Shown: positions 12,383-25,800 of the stretch, one piece after another
Numbering within the stretch: the stretch's first letter is position 1
How the letters are laid out: each line of letters begins with the position of its first letter
NCBI RefSeq assembly: GCF_008831285.2
Contig: NC_045146.1
Span: 2,382,001-2,446,000, forward strand
Reading direction: 5' to 3'
Length of the DNA: 64,000 nucleotides
From: Nymphaea colorata
Taxonomy: Eukaryota > Streptophyta > Magnoliopsida > Nymphaeales > Nymphaeaceae
Made by a program: the position numbers and the translations under genes
Notes under the pieces: generated by a model
The model's database searches: none
What the model saw: the letters and a program-made list of their open reading frames with translations, nothing else
What the model was told of the DNA's origin: nothing

Positions 12383-14108
12383 TGAAGAGGACTGCAGAAA
12401 CGGGGAACTCCCCTTGGAAAGAGAGGAAACAAGATACGGGAATTTCCCCGCCCCTGCTCTGATCCTGCGATGGAGAGGAGCCGGAGTCCCTGGAATTTGG
12501 GGAAGGCCCCTTTGATGCCAAGTTCCCGACGGAAAGCTTAAAGAGTTACGAGATCCTTCCAGTGGAGGAACCGACTCATGCCAGGGCGGAAGAGGTACTC
12601 GCTCCAGGACCGAAGGCACGCGTAGCGGCGCCGGCGAGACTTAAAGAGTTTGTACGCCGTTTTGCGTATGTGACGACCTTAATATTATCGACATGTAAAT
12701 GTGCGGCGTAAGATAATAAATATATAATGAAATAATAAATAAATATAAAAATAATATTTATAAAATAATAAAAAATTCATAAGATAATAAGATAACGGAT
12801 AGAAACATAAATATAAGATAATGTTTATAAGATAACAAAAGATTTATGAGTTGTATGAAACGTTATATAAACTAATAAAATATTGATGAAATAATGAGAT
12901 ATCATTATGAATGGGATAAAAGAAAATATTTTTTACTTAGACAAAAAGGAGATTGGAAATTGAGATGAGCACTTCAAGGCTAAAGGTTCCAAGTTTTGTG
13001 CTCCCCAAGTTTACATTTGGTGTATTATGTCCTCCAACTTCTTTTGTCATTTTGTTGCATTTAATTTACTATTGAGAAAGATTGAAAATCTTATGATCAA
13101 AATTTTGAGAGTCAAGAACATGTTTGTTGATGGAGAGATCAATAAAACTTTTAGTTTTAGCACTCAATGGTATGAGCATTGATTATACACTATGTTTCAT
13201 AATTGTCACCATATAGTTGATGAGCTAGCAGCACAAATCCTGGATTGTCTAAGTGATAAAGATGATGATGACTCGCAAGGTTCACTAGATTTATAAATGC
13301 TTCTTTACCCCTTAATAGCAAAAGAAAAAAGTTAGTGATTCCATAATAGTTGTATGGCAAAGTTATAGAATGCAAGTCTTAGATTAAGACCAACTGCAAC
13401 ATATATTGTGAATAAGTCATGCCAATTCATGCATCAACCAAGTCAAAATCTCTAAGAATCATGTTTAATGGATCATTAGACATTTTATAAAGGTATTTCA
13501 AATTATGACTAAAGTTTGTTAAGGAGAGCTCCATGGATCTTCATAGTTGCCCATACAATAGTGTTTCTTGGTTCCAATGAAATTTTTGGAATCTGTAATA
13601 AACAATTTCTAGATCTTTCACTAAAGTAGAGTATGAAGTTCTAAAAGGAACTGAATTCTCTATGGGGATTTATGAACAAACATGAAGTGGGAGAAAAACT
13701 TTCTAAAGCGGATTTGAACCATGCTAAGAAGAAATTTTGCAATCGTGAGGGTGTATCTTTTGGTGTGACACATCATATCGGTCAAGTAGAATCCAAATCA
13801 TTAATACCTCTATGCGCTTCAAAGTTTGCACTAAACATGTAAAATAAAAGTGGTTGAGCCAAAGATTTGTTTGTAAGAGAGACATTTAGTCAACCAACCT
13901 TATATTGAATTAGAAATCTATGGACTTGAAGCTAGAAACCTGCAAACCTGGTGAGGATTTGCTTCCCTTTTTGAGGCTTTCATATACGAAGGATTGAAAT
14001 TCCATATGATCAAGGATGCCCCACTAAATCAGGGTTATATATTGTGTGAAATTATGGCCAATTAGAATATGTTACGTTACTAAATAAGAATAGAAGTTTA
14101 TGTTTCTC

Positions 14109-14146
<38 letters not shown>

Positions 14147-15279
14147 TTGTCCTGATGATGATGATGCCGATGAAGAGGTTTCTTAAAAAAAAAGACAAAA
14201 AAATCTGAAGTCGCAATCACCAAGATTTGCAATTAGATATTATGAAAAAGTTCAAGACGTAAATGGCATGTTGGGAGTTGATCCAATCTCAAGGTCTTAT
14301 TGACGCTTATTACAACCCCCTCTTACCACATGTAATATTTGAGCTCAAATTAATATACTCATTTTTTTGTGTGTTTGTGGCATTCAAAAGATCGAACATC
14401 CCTGGATCTAATATAATATACCATCCTACACTTAAATTTTCTCCACATTATATATATATATATATATATATATACTTTTACCATTACGAAGTTCATTTTG
14501 AAGAAAGGTTATATTCATATATAGTTATATGAGTTTAAGTTTTTAAATTGTTTATCACCTCGAAGCACAAAAAATAGGATCGGTATCATAATATAAAATG
14601 AGAAAGGTAAGATCCCGTAAAATGAAATATTTCTATACAATCAATCAAAATTTGTTCATAACAAAACAAACAAGCAGGTTTCAAGAATTATGAAAAAGCG
14701 AAGGTTGTTTTGATTTTTCTTGGACAAATCCGGAGAAGGTGACAGGAGAGGGAAAGCGTGGGGCCCAAAGGGGGGTCCCCCTAGTTGTCGGCCGACTAGC
14801 CGGGAGGTGTGGCCCACCGCGCCTGGAGTAAATTACCACGTTGCCCTCACTAATTTTGATTCCTTTGTCACAATTTTTACCTGACAGACGAAAACGCCTC
14901 CTAGTTTATATACATTTTCATGAATGTCCCTTGAATGCTTGTTCCCATTGCGTGTGTATGGGATGGACAGAAAGTCTCAAAAGACATTATCTCCCAATTT
15001 TCGTAGACAACATATATTGTTGGAGGTTGTGAAGCTAACAGAGACATTGGAAACTTTCGTGGCCTATTTGAATTAAAATGGGACAAGCTTTTCCCCGAGT
15101 TGTATGGACAAAAGGCCATTTTGACGTGCTATAATCCATAGTAGAATCATAATTTTTTCTTTTATAAGAGTTAAATTATAGTTTCAAAATTTTAACAAGA
15201 CTACAGAATTATTTCAAAATTTTTATATAAGATAAATGAAATTTTTTAAATTAACATATTTACATTTTTTTTGAGGAGA

Positions 15280-15320
<41 letters not shown>

Positions 15321-16912
15321 CTAAAAAAATTGTGTTTTCTGGACAAAAAAAGACCAGATTTTTCTGTACGGACAATGGAGGGCACACGGGGTCCGGTTTT
15401 TGTCTTGATAGGCGTACTTTTCATTATATAAAGAGGAGGAAAGGGACGTTAATTATGAGACGAATGAGCCTAGTTTTGTCTTCATTGGTGTACCTTTTTG
15501 TTAAAAGAAAAGAAAAAAGAAAATACATTATGAAGCAAACGAGAGCTAAATGATATCAAGATAGAAGTAGCAAACACTAGAAAAAATTACTCGTAAACGC
15601 ATGATTTGATAGACAGTAACAAACGTCAGCATCATTCTGACTGGTAGCTTGTAAATTGCACAGTATCTTAATTACTCTAGGTATGTTTTATTATTGCTTT
15701 CGCTTGGATCTCCTTAAATTGATGACCTCACCTCTGTCGTTAAGTGAGCAAACTTTGGCAGTTTTTGCTTGCGCCATCTCATGAAATCTCTTTATGATTG
15801 ACAACTATATGCATTCAAACTTGTTAAATGTTAGTAGTGATTGTGGATGGTTAAAAGTTAAAAATTCCTAATTTAAAATACCATAAACTATTATTAAATG
15901 CACTATCAATCACTGTTTGCAGTGAACTATTGTTGCACTACAAATTGTTGCTGATGAATAACTATTTTTTAGAGACATATTTTTAATTTTTAGCTATATA
16001 TTATATATATATATATATAATTTGTGGGAGGAAGAGAGAGAGAGAGAGATGTACTCGAGAATGTAAAAGTAAGATTGTGCCATGAAATTCATCAAGTTCG
16101 AAAACTGTAAACAAGATCATGGCATTTATTACAGTTTCTTTCCCATCGACAAGATTGACAACTATTAAGAAGAATAAAAGAAGAAAGAGAATGAAGGAGG
16201 AATGAAAAAAGTCAAGCTACGGGTCTCATCAGTGAATATAAAAATAATTGTCTTACTTATTTATCTATCTAGTGACCCCAAAATGGATAATGGCATCCAA
16301 ATAGAGATTAGATCTTGGACATGCTTTAAAGTTGAAAAGGTTTAATTAGGGTGAAGGGCCAATTATAGTGCATCTCCCTCCTTTTCCCCTACTGCCACTT
16401 CTGGATCTATCTTGGTTTGGTTTCCGAGCCCAATTTGGATCCACTTTATATAATTCAGATTGCTTCCATTATTAGATTTTGGACTATGAAGACTGATGTC
16501 CTTATATGGGTTTGATGAGCCTGAAACTACCTCAATTGTGTCGAGCTCGAATTTGGATCTGATGTGGATTATAGATCCTACCAAACTGCTGCAAAAAAGT
16601 TTGATGCAGAACAAAAATTAACATCCAATTAAGAAATCAGATTTAGATATGGTATGTGCATTTTTTTCATTCTTGTTCGAGTTTGAATTCAAATTTGAAT
16701 ACATGAACATCCAATAACTCAAATTTAGTAACCCATACATTGGGTTCCAATTTGATTTGTTGACATCTCCACAATTTTCAATCTATAATTTCGAGCAAAC
16801 TTCGTGAAGGATGGTATCGTAATTTATGCATCGTAAATTATATATTTTTAGAATTTCGCGCTACCTTTGCCCCTCCAAGAGACGAGGAGAAAATCTGGAT
16901 TCGGAGTACTCA
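12383..16912. other. Intergenic region between SKIP24 and the U-box gene
   Basis: The F-box 5'UTR and promoter should lie within about 300 bp of 12382. The block 12660-12960 is very AT-rich, with repeated ATAAGATAATA-like words. (AT)n tracts occur near 14118-14141, 14451-14473 and 15283-15319. A GA run is at 16032-16049. Around 15165-15290 are words (GTTTCAAAATTTT) shared with the Tip100-like MITEs. A GC-rich island at 14740-14825 is listed separately. No protein gene was recognised. Confidence 0.5.
14740..14825. promoter_or_regulatory. GC-rich island with GGCCCA (site II-like) motifs and a palindrome
   Basis: In otherwise AT-rich sequence, this patch contains GTGGGGCCCA (14758-14767), the perfect palindrome GTCGGCCGAC (14787-14796) and GTGGCCCAC (14809-14817). 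GGCCCA is the core of plant site II/TCP-type elements. There is no gene close by in a sensible orientation, so it may equally be a transposon fragment. Confidence 0.25.
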
Positions 16913-17028
16913 TATAAAGCGCAATTCCAAAAACTGGTTGTTGGTTTTTTCCGCTCTCCAAAACACCGCAAAATTGTTGCCACCTCTTCCATGAAGCCTC
17001 CAGAGAAGTCTCTGCCTCTATTCATTTG
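16913..17028 (+). promoter_or_regulatory. Probable TATA box and 5'UTR exon of the U-box gene
   Basis: TATAAAG at 16913-16919 is followed by about 110 bases of pyrimidine-rich leader ending in a strong donor, TTTG|GTAAGA (exon end 17028). The next good exon on this strand begins at 19822 after TTTATTTCCAG, so a 2.8-kb 5'UTR intron (17029-19821) is inferred. An ATG at 16991 in this leader would make a short upstream open frame if the exons join as proposed. Transcript data are needed to confirm the link. Confidence 0.45.
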
Positions 17029-19832
17029 GTAAGACTTCCCTGTCTCCAGCTTTTCTCCTCTCCTCAAATTCTTTAGTTTTCTTTTCCTTGAAAGAAGTTT
17101 GGAGGTTAAGAATTCTGTAATTCAATTGGGTGGTGTTAGTTTTCTTTAAATTTTGAGGCTTGGGGCTCCATCTGTGGTTTGGATCAATCTAGGTGGATCG
17201 TTTTTTCTCTAACAGAGTCATTTTGGTTTTGTTGATTTTTCTGCAAAACCAAGGTTTCGCTTGATCGGTGCCGAGAGGGCGGTTCACTTGTTGTATGCTT
17301 CATTCTTCTTCTTCTCAGTTCTTTTCCTTCTTTTCCTAATGAGCCACTGATTGTTGATTTTGTGGTTATTACTAAAATGGCCGGTTAATTTTCGGTCATT
17401 CTTGTTTTTTAGCTAAAATACTTGTTACAGTTTGAAGCTCAAGCATTCACTTAATGTATTATTTGATCTGTTAAGTGATTTGAGGAATGGTGTAACTAAT
17501 TTGGCTTGGCTGTTTGCGTCCGGTGTCTGTGTTAAGAACTGCATCAGCACCTGGTACTTCCTACGAACGTGGATTTTTCTCCGTAAATCTATAAGGGAAG
17601 TGGTATTATATGCTATGATGGTACTCTTGACCAAATCGTTCTCTGTCATTTTTTTTTTCTCTGATTAAGTTTCATTTCAGAGATTTTTTTTTTAGCTTTT
17701 GTTTTTTACCTGCACGTGGGTTATACATTTGTTTGTTGCTCTCCAACGCCTCCTTCTTTCCTTTTCCTTTTCCTTTTTGCTTTGGAATTTTTTTTTGTTG
17801 GGGGGCGGGTCTCTTGTTCGTCTGTGGTGGTAGATCCTTGAATGAAGATTTGTTGATCTATGTAGACCTTTTCGTAGGAAGGAATCTCATTTTGTGACGT
17901 TGATGGTCTTCCTATGCTGTTCTCATGAGCGGTTCTTAACTTTTTGTTGTCAAGGCATGGTGGACGTACACTTGATTTCTGCAGTTCTTGTTCGTCTACA
18001 GAGCATTGCGCAGTATTCGTCCTTCTTTAGTATCGTTTATGTAGATAAAGCATGTCTTTTCTTGCTTTTATACCAAGAGATTCAAGTGTCGTGATTTGGA
18101 TATCTCTTAAACAAAATGCTTTTTTTTTAGTTGCTTGTTTAATGTGAATTTTGTAGCATGTTACGTTTTCTGTTCTATCAGTTGCTTGTTTAATTTTGCT
18201 TTAGTAGCATTAAATGTTTGAATATGCTTCGTTACCTTGAAATTTTTTGGAGACCATTTCCCGTAGGCCTATCCTTCATGCTTTGTTATGTGTATCATTG
18301 GCTTCTTTTGTCCTTACAGTAGCAGAGTTATAATTATAGTACATACAAGGAGCGGAGCGTGGAAGATTCAAAAACTCAAGGAATATGCTCCCAGCCTTTA
18401 TGTCACTAAAAAAGCGCTGTAATTGCCCTTTTTTTCTCATTTCTCCTTGTTTATCCTAGGCAAATAGATTAAACACACAAACATATACGACACCTTAAAT
18501 TATTCTTCCTAGAAATTTATTATGTATTGCATGCCGTTGGCAGGTCCCCTCTATGCTCTCCTGTTTGCAGCGTTAATATTCCTGATTTATACTTGTAATT
18601 CATTTATAATCGATTTTTTAACTGGTCCTGTTGAATTTTAGGACTTTTGCTAGGTAAGGACTTTGGATTTTTAAGGCATATCTAATTCATTTTCATTATC
18701 TTTCATTTTTTTTTTTGCTTTTATCTCACAGCAGATATGGTTCAGATTAACATGTCGTTTCATATGACTGAAGGTTCGATTCAAAATTTTCAAAGAATTC
18801 TTTAATTTGAAAACGGTTCTCCATGTCAAAGTTAAGTCACATGTGCCACAACAATGAGATTAAATTAACCATATCAAGATACATTGAAGGTAAAAACATA
18901 AAAGTGCATGACATTAACCATTGCGGACATCATATTCTTAGCTGTATATAAAATCTCTGACAAAATTGGTTATGTTATAGCATGTTTTTGACATATCAGA
19001 TCCATTTTACATGCCAAAAATGTCATTGGAAAATTAAACTCTTAGAAAGATGCCATTTATATGTGGATTTGTAATGTTTTTACCACATCACATCCATAGT
19101 GTAGATTTTATGGAAGGAAGAGTGAAAGATGTTAAAAGTAGGTACGACTGGTCGAACCAATAAAAAATGGCAACAACTTATCCTTCACATTCCTCTATCT
19201 CTCTCTATAATCTATATACATACTGTGGTTTTTGTCCTTTTTTGGTTGATTATGGCAGTTTTTTACAGGAGCCACACATATGTGTTCAGTTTGTCCAAAA
19301 CTATATATTTTGAAAGAAAAACAAAAAATTCGGATATTTAGATTGGATTTTGTGACATGACCAACCTAAGACACTGATATTGGCAATTTTATAAAGCCTA
19401 CATTAGGTTTTGTGAATTTTTTTCACATGTAAGTTTTTAAAATATAAGAGATTTTTCTCTGGAAAGGGAAATCACTGCAATATCTTCGTTTTGCCAATAT
19501 TTTGAAAAATAGATTTAATTGTTTTATGCCATACATATGTGTGCATTGTGCATGTACGTGTGCATGCCATTTGATCAGAATATGTCTTTCCATTGACTAA
19601 GTAAAATATTGCTCATATGAAAGGATTCATTTTCTGCTTCTTCCAAAAGGCCAAATACTTTTTATTGAGATGCAATAAGGCTGTCAAAATCGAAAAATCT
19701 TATGCACTATACTCTTGCTTTATTATAACTATAGAGTGTTCTCGATATCTTACGTTTCAAAAATGTTTCTTACATCTGTTCTTCTAATTTTTTTCTGTTA
19801 TCTTTCTGTTTTTATTTCCAGTGGTACGTGAC

Positions 19833-19847
19833 ATGGTTCTGCTGTGA
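19833..19847 (+). promoter_or_regulatory. Four-codon upstream ORF abutting the U-box start codon
   Basis: Inside the first coding exon, ATG GTT CTG CTG TGA ends immediately before the in-frame ATG at 19848; the sequence reads TGAATG. Such a minimal upstream frame could lower or tune translation of the main protein. A second main-frame ATG, at 19857, matches the MDxxEVEE start of homologues and may be the one used. Confidence 0.5.
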
Positions 19848-22800
19848 ATGGGAAACATGGATGCTTCTGAAGTTGAGGAAAGTGTCTTTGCAATCACTGA
19901 TGCTAAGGTATTGACAGCATTGATCCTTCTGTGATTTTTGAAACTGTTTCCTCACTGAATAAATCTGGATTTTTTGTGAAACACCTCCCATTTGTTTGTG
20001 TTCATGTGTAAATGTTCCATTAGTGTAAAACTATTAGATTAGATACCAGCTATCTCTCATGGATTTATCTCCGGATTAGATACCAGCCTCTCATGGATTT
20101 TATCTCCATAAGGTGTGTTCCTGGATGGTGAAGAAGCTGTCACGGGACAGTGTTCTGTGACACTCAGTCTCCTCCATGCTTTCCCAATCAAACACTGGAA
20201 TGAGCGTCAGCAAACATTCTTATTTTTCCTTTCTTCCCTTGTATTTCTGTCGCACTGCTAGGGCATGACAGAAAACAGGGGCTCCTTGACGCCTCTCTCT
20301 ACCATTCAACCACACCCTTGGAACCTTTGGAGATGTAATAAATGGTTCATTTCAGGCTTGGTTATAGTACTGTATTTCTTCCTATTATTGTCTACATAAA
20401 AATCTTGAGCATCTTGATGTTTCTTGATTAAATGAAAACTCCTGTTGCTTCCTCTTGGTTGGACCGTTGCCTTAATTCACTTGCTTCATTAATGAGAAGA
20501 AATAGCTTGGTCTTTTTGGTCAGCTGTGCAGTTTTCATATGTGGATTTCAGTTCCTTGATGTATCACTGGGGATTGTAAGAATCAAAGTGGCACATTTCT
20601 TCTTTCAGTCAATTGTTTGGTTTGCTGTGGCCATAAAATTTCAGTCTTTTTTCAGCTTCATAATTGCATTCATTTAGGTAGGTCACTTCCAAGTGAAGGA
20701 CCTTGGTGATACGATCAGTGACATGCTTCTAATGCACAACACTAATTGTTTGAATTCTCAGCTTATAAATGTTTTAACACATGATTTCAATTTTTTCCTT
20801 CTCAATCAAATTTGGGAGCTGTTCAATGCACAGGCTTTGTGTTTTTAGAATTTGGGAGTTAATATGATGATTATGACTTGTTTTTCATGGAGTTAACCAT
20901 GTTATAATGTGAAATTGCAGTTACATGGAGGGATGTGTAGAAAACTGTCTTCCATAGTATGTAAAGTGATGGCAATATTTCCGGTAATAGAAGAGGCAAG
21001 GCCTAGATGCAAATCAGGGATTCAGGCATTATGCTCTCTGCATGTAGCACTTGAAAAGTCTAAGAGCCTACTTCAACATTGTGCTGATTGCAGCAAGCTT
21101 TACTTGGTATCATTCTCTTTTCATGATATCCTTTTTATATAAATGCAAAGTCCTTTGTCTTGATCAAATTGATCATGCCAGATGCACATCTCAGACATGA
21201 TATAGTTCGTAGATTAAGGTTCTGGATGGCATTTATTAAGTTCTTTGCTTGGTTGAAGCATCACTTGACTTTTAATCATCAATTCAATGGATGTGGCCAC
21301 TGTCAACCAGGTTCATGTGGTTGGTCTAGATGAAGAACAGTTTGAATCTTATTCATATGGTAGGCCAGTGAGCAGGCTGAGCCAGAATCTATTTTAGGCA
21401 GTTCAAGCCAAGGTCAATTAATCATATGCCAGACATGCAATCAGCCATGGCAGAGCCAGAATTTTTGTCTTTGTGGGGTTGGGAACTGGGGGTGTGAATG
21501 GTTCAGTAACCGATTGTTAGAAGGGTCTTTGAGAATTCTTACAGGGGGCGAAATTTAAATTTTTGAAAATGTGAACTTATAAATTTAAATTTTCAAGGGG
21601 TGGGGGGAGGGGAGGGGGAGGAGTGGAGGGATGGCCCCTGGTGGCCTCCCTATTGGCTCCTAATCTAGGCTTCAGTCCCTCTCTGTATTACATCATCTGA
21701 ACCTACTACCAGCATCTTTTTGTTTATTAGTTTTTTTTTTTCTTAAAAGCACACCTGAAATATGAAGAATGATAGAAAACAGTCCTTAATGTTGTTATAT
21801 TATTAAAAGCACACCTAAGTTTTTCTATGGTTGACTAAAACACTCATAAGTTTATTTTTGTCTATTAAATTGCATAGTGATACTATTTTTCCCTTTAACA
21901 AAGAAAATAAAAGCATGGCTGTTTCTGCAAATACAACTAAGTTGTTCTTGTACAACTTTCTACAGTTAATGAAAAAGTATTTACCTAACTATTTTTTATA
22001 TTAACAAAATTAACTAATTTAGAAACTTAGATATAGTTAAACATGAATTAATGCTATTATTTTGTATAGTTAAAAAGAAATTAATCAACACAATATTTTT
22101 TGTACTAAGGATATTTTAGTAATTTGATTTCTCATCAGCCAACTTGAGAGATAGTGAAGACCTAGCTTTTATTGATGGAAGGTTATTTTAATTAACAGGA
22201 CAAAAACTAGGTTTTTCTTTAACTTAGTCATTAAATACCTGACTAATCAGTTGAGTCGGTCATCAAGCAACCTGTGTTTCAAACCATCAATTAGTTGATG
22301 ATTGGTCAACCAACTTGACCCATGAATATGTGTGCATTATTTGTACAGATATATATGTTTCCATATTTATTTTCATAGAAATGTGTATCTATTCATTTAT
22401 GGTCAATCAACCTAGACCGAGCTGGACTGACTAGCCTTGACTAGTCCCAATTAATTTTTTTACTTTTCAGGGTCTTGGACGACTTGCATCTAACTTCAAT
22501 TTTGACAACTTAGGTTTTCCACAATTTCAAAAGCTTTTGCATACTTTTGATTATCACCAAATCATTAGGGTGTCTTTGAAAATTTTCCACTTTCCTTTAA
22601 TGAATTTCAAATGAGTTTACTTTATTCCTTCTCTCTCTCTCTGTGTGTGTGTATGTTTGTCTGTGGGTACATGCACACATGTGTGTATCTTTGTGCTAAG
22701 TAAGAAAAGTTTTAGTTTTCTTGATATCCCTAGATTAATCTATATACAATTGTAACAAGAATTTTGCAGAGGTAAAACATCATGTTGATGTTGAGGTCTT

Positions 22801-25800
22801 GGAATTTAGAAGTTATACAATTTCAGCAAGTTGATTAAGAAAGCACGTAAAAAAAAGGTTGTTTTATTACCCCGGATGTTGCTTAGATCCGAGGGTCTCA
22901 TCTTAACTCTTGCTCACCTTAAGTCTATTGTCCTAGCAAACACTAAATTTGAGAGCCATGAATTTAAGATCCTCAATATCCCTCAAATTCATGGTTTTTT
23001 AAGATGCAAAGATGCACATTTATGATGTAATGCATGGATATTTCCAGCAAAGAATTTTGAAGCCTTGATAGAAATAAAAGATCTGAATTGTTGGAATCTA
23101 AGATGCAAAGACCTTAGATTACCTTGGATCAACAATATCCCAGGTAATCAAAAACCCCTTAATGTTTTACCCATCTGATATATGGGCATCAAAAAGATCT
23201 TCAAACAGATGTTTTTGAAATACTGGTGACATCTGCAATGTAGATTTTTTATTATTTTTATATTTCCAATGTTTTATTGAGTAAAACTACATGAAGCAGT
23301 ATCTTGCTTGTGAGCCAAGACAAGGAAGATTTAATAAAAAGTGCTAGATCTTTGAATTGGTTTAAAAATCACAAGGACATATGAACAGTATATCACATAC
23401 AAGTTCAGCTTATAGAGATTAAGGCCAAAGTGCCACAAAAATATGAGAGTTTGAAACCTGAGTTGTCTGTGATACAATAAATATGGTTGAGTTTGAAATG
23501 CATGACTGGTTGGACCAATGTTTGCTAAACGAGTTTCATCTGCAAGACCTACATTCTTATATGGTGCTCAAAAGTTAGGTGAATAATTAATATTAAAAAA
23601 GTTTCAAGAAGTCATGATTCACATCACCATATCTAAATATTTGTATCTGAAGACAATATACCATGACATGATTAAAGACTTTCCAAAATTTAAGGATTAG
23701 ATATTGGGAATTTAGAACCATTTTTTATTGGATGTCTCCGTAGAGATCATTTACTAAAAGAACGAGTTACATGGAAAATGTGATCCTTAGGATGTAGAAG
23801 GATGAACCAGTCAGCAGCCATGATTCCTGGCAACAGAAATCATGATTCTCATTATTCAGGTGTCGCCGAGCGAAGTTGAGGAGATAATACTTGAATGAGA
23901 AAATATCTGATTTGTACTTTCAGAAATTCTGATTTGTACTTTCAGAAATTCTGATTTGCCAAAGGGTCTTTGATTCTTGCAGGAAAAAGCCAAGTCTTTA
24001 TGCCCACACAAGTTCACATATACTCCTTAAACAGTTGCAGGACACTTCCTACACATCTTATTCAAAATCTGAAGTAGTTGCTTCTTGATTTTGATTCCTG
24101 TATACTGCTTCATCTTATCACTGTTATGGGAATATCTTTAATGTACCTATGACATCATTAAGGAACGTTACACAATACAGGTAAAAAGTGTTAAGAATGT
24201 GAAAAACCACTGAAGGCCAGTAGTGGGAACACAGGGAAGTGATATGAAGAATTCCTGGGCGCATGAAATTGTTTTACATAGTACAATGAGGAATGGAGAA
24301 ACCGAGCTCACAAAGCCTGACTCTGTGGTCAGGAGAAGTCTCGTTGATGATATTGGTGGTATTCTGGTATATTTTGTTTGTGTAACCGTTTTTGGTATAT
24401 GATTCATGTGGCTGTTGCATTCTTCTTGTGAAGGATATGTACATTTTATAGAGTATTTATATCATCTCCTTATTGATGAAAGTGCCACTTACTGAGCTAG
24501 ACCTTGATCATTGGGAAATGTTTGTGATTTTTTAGGCCATTACAGGAGATTCTGTTTTGTTAAAGTTTGAGAAGACTAGGCATGCTCTTGAGGAAAGTCT
24601 CAAACGTGTTGAAGACATTGTTCCTCATGTCACCAGTTGTCAGGTAGCTTATTAGATTTTTGGTTGCTTTCCAATGTTTGCTTAAGCAAGTGTTATTGAA
24701 CTATTATCATTGCATTTTTGTTGTTAAATGTTGATGAATATGCAATTGATCAAAATGCATTGTCTATGGCTGTCGAAATATAAATGAAACCATGAGCCCT
24801 TCCAACATGTGATCAAATCAAGGAGGAACATTATAAGCAATTCATACCAATGATATGTCATAACGAGTTGGTGAGGCCCTGAGAAAGCTAGTGCAAATTG
24901 GATCTGTTTGGGATCATATCATGGAGCTTTCAGCCTTGATGTTGAGAGTTAAATACACAGAATAAGAACATTGATGAGGGGAAGCTTTTTGGTTTCCTAA
25001 GTGGGCTTCAAGGGTGGACAAAGTGTGAACCTCGAAGGTAAAGAGTGAAGGACTTGCCAGAGGCTGTTGCAGTGCTCCTACTGCACTTTCTCATTTTAAG
25101 CCACCAAATTGAACTTAACTGAACATGACAAATAAATGAGCATTGAATAAGTCATTGAATTTAATCTGACTCGAATTTCCATTCTGAATGATTACACCGT
25201 AAATGAGCATGCAAAAAAATTCCAAGAAAGAGATCAATGAGATGACTTAATTTTTTCAGAAGAAATTAATGAGATGACTTCCTAAGATGCTTGAAGGACT
25301 ACGTATGGGACTTGCATGTTAGTCTACAGTAAATGAACATAATTAAGTTTCAGAAAGAAGACATGGTCGTGAAAAAATGAGAAAATATATAGCTCGATAT
25401 CGTGAACTATTGAGATGTCTTAATTAGCTGGTTCATTTAATATGCTGGTTCATTTAATATATTTTATTGTTGGTTTTATCTTTTTCTTAGTATCCATATC
25501 ACAACATTGATTTCTGTAGTCTATGACCATTCTTGTCTTTCCTCGTTTTTGTTCACTATGTTTATTGACTATGAAAGCGGGACTACTATGTTTAGAATTT
25601 GATTCTCTAATGTATCTTTCTTTTAAGAGTTCTTTTTCTTAATTGCTACAGATTATGTCAATTGTCAATGAGCTTCAGGCAACAGTTTTTGCTCTTGATC
25701 CATTAGAAAAGCAGGTTGGTGATGATGTCATTTTGCTGCTCCATCAGGATAGAAATTGTGGCAGCAGTTTTAATGAAATGTCTGAAATTGAAGCCTTTCA

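Noticed and set aside
12383-12619. 79-residue N-terminal extension of the F-box protein
   Set aside because: The frame is open, but homologues start at the LPDEIW motif and the extension has no conserved features; it is probably 5'UTR.
13000-14060. Possible decayed coding region between the F-box and U-box genes
   Set aside because: Moderately less AT-rich, but no frame on either strand shows a domain, motif or splice pattern I recognise.
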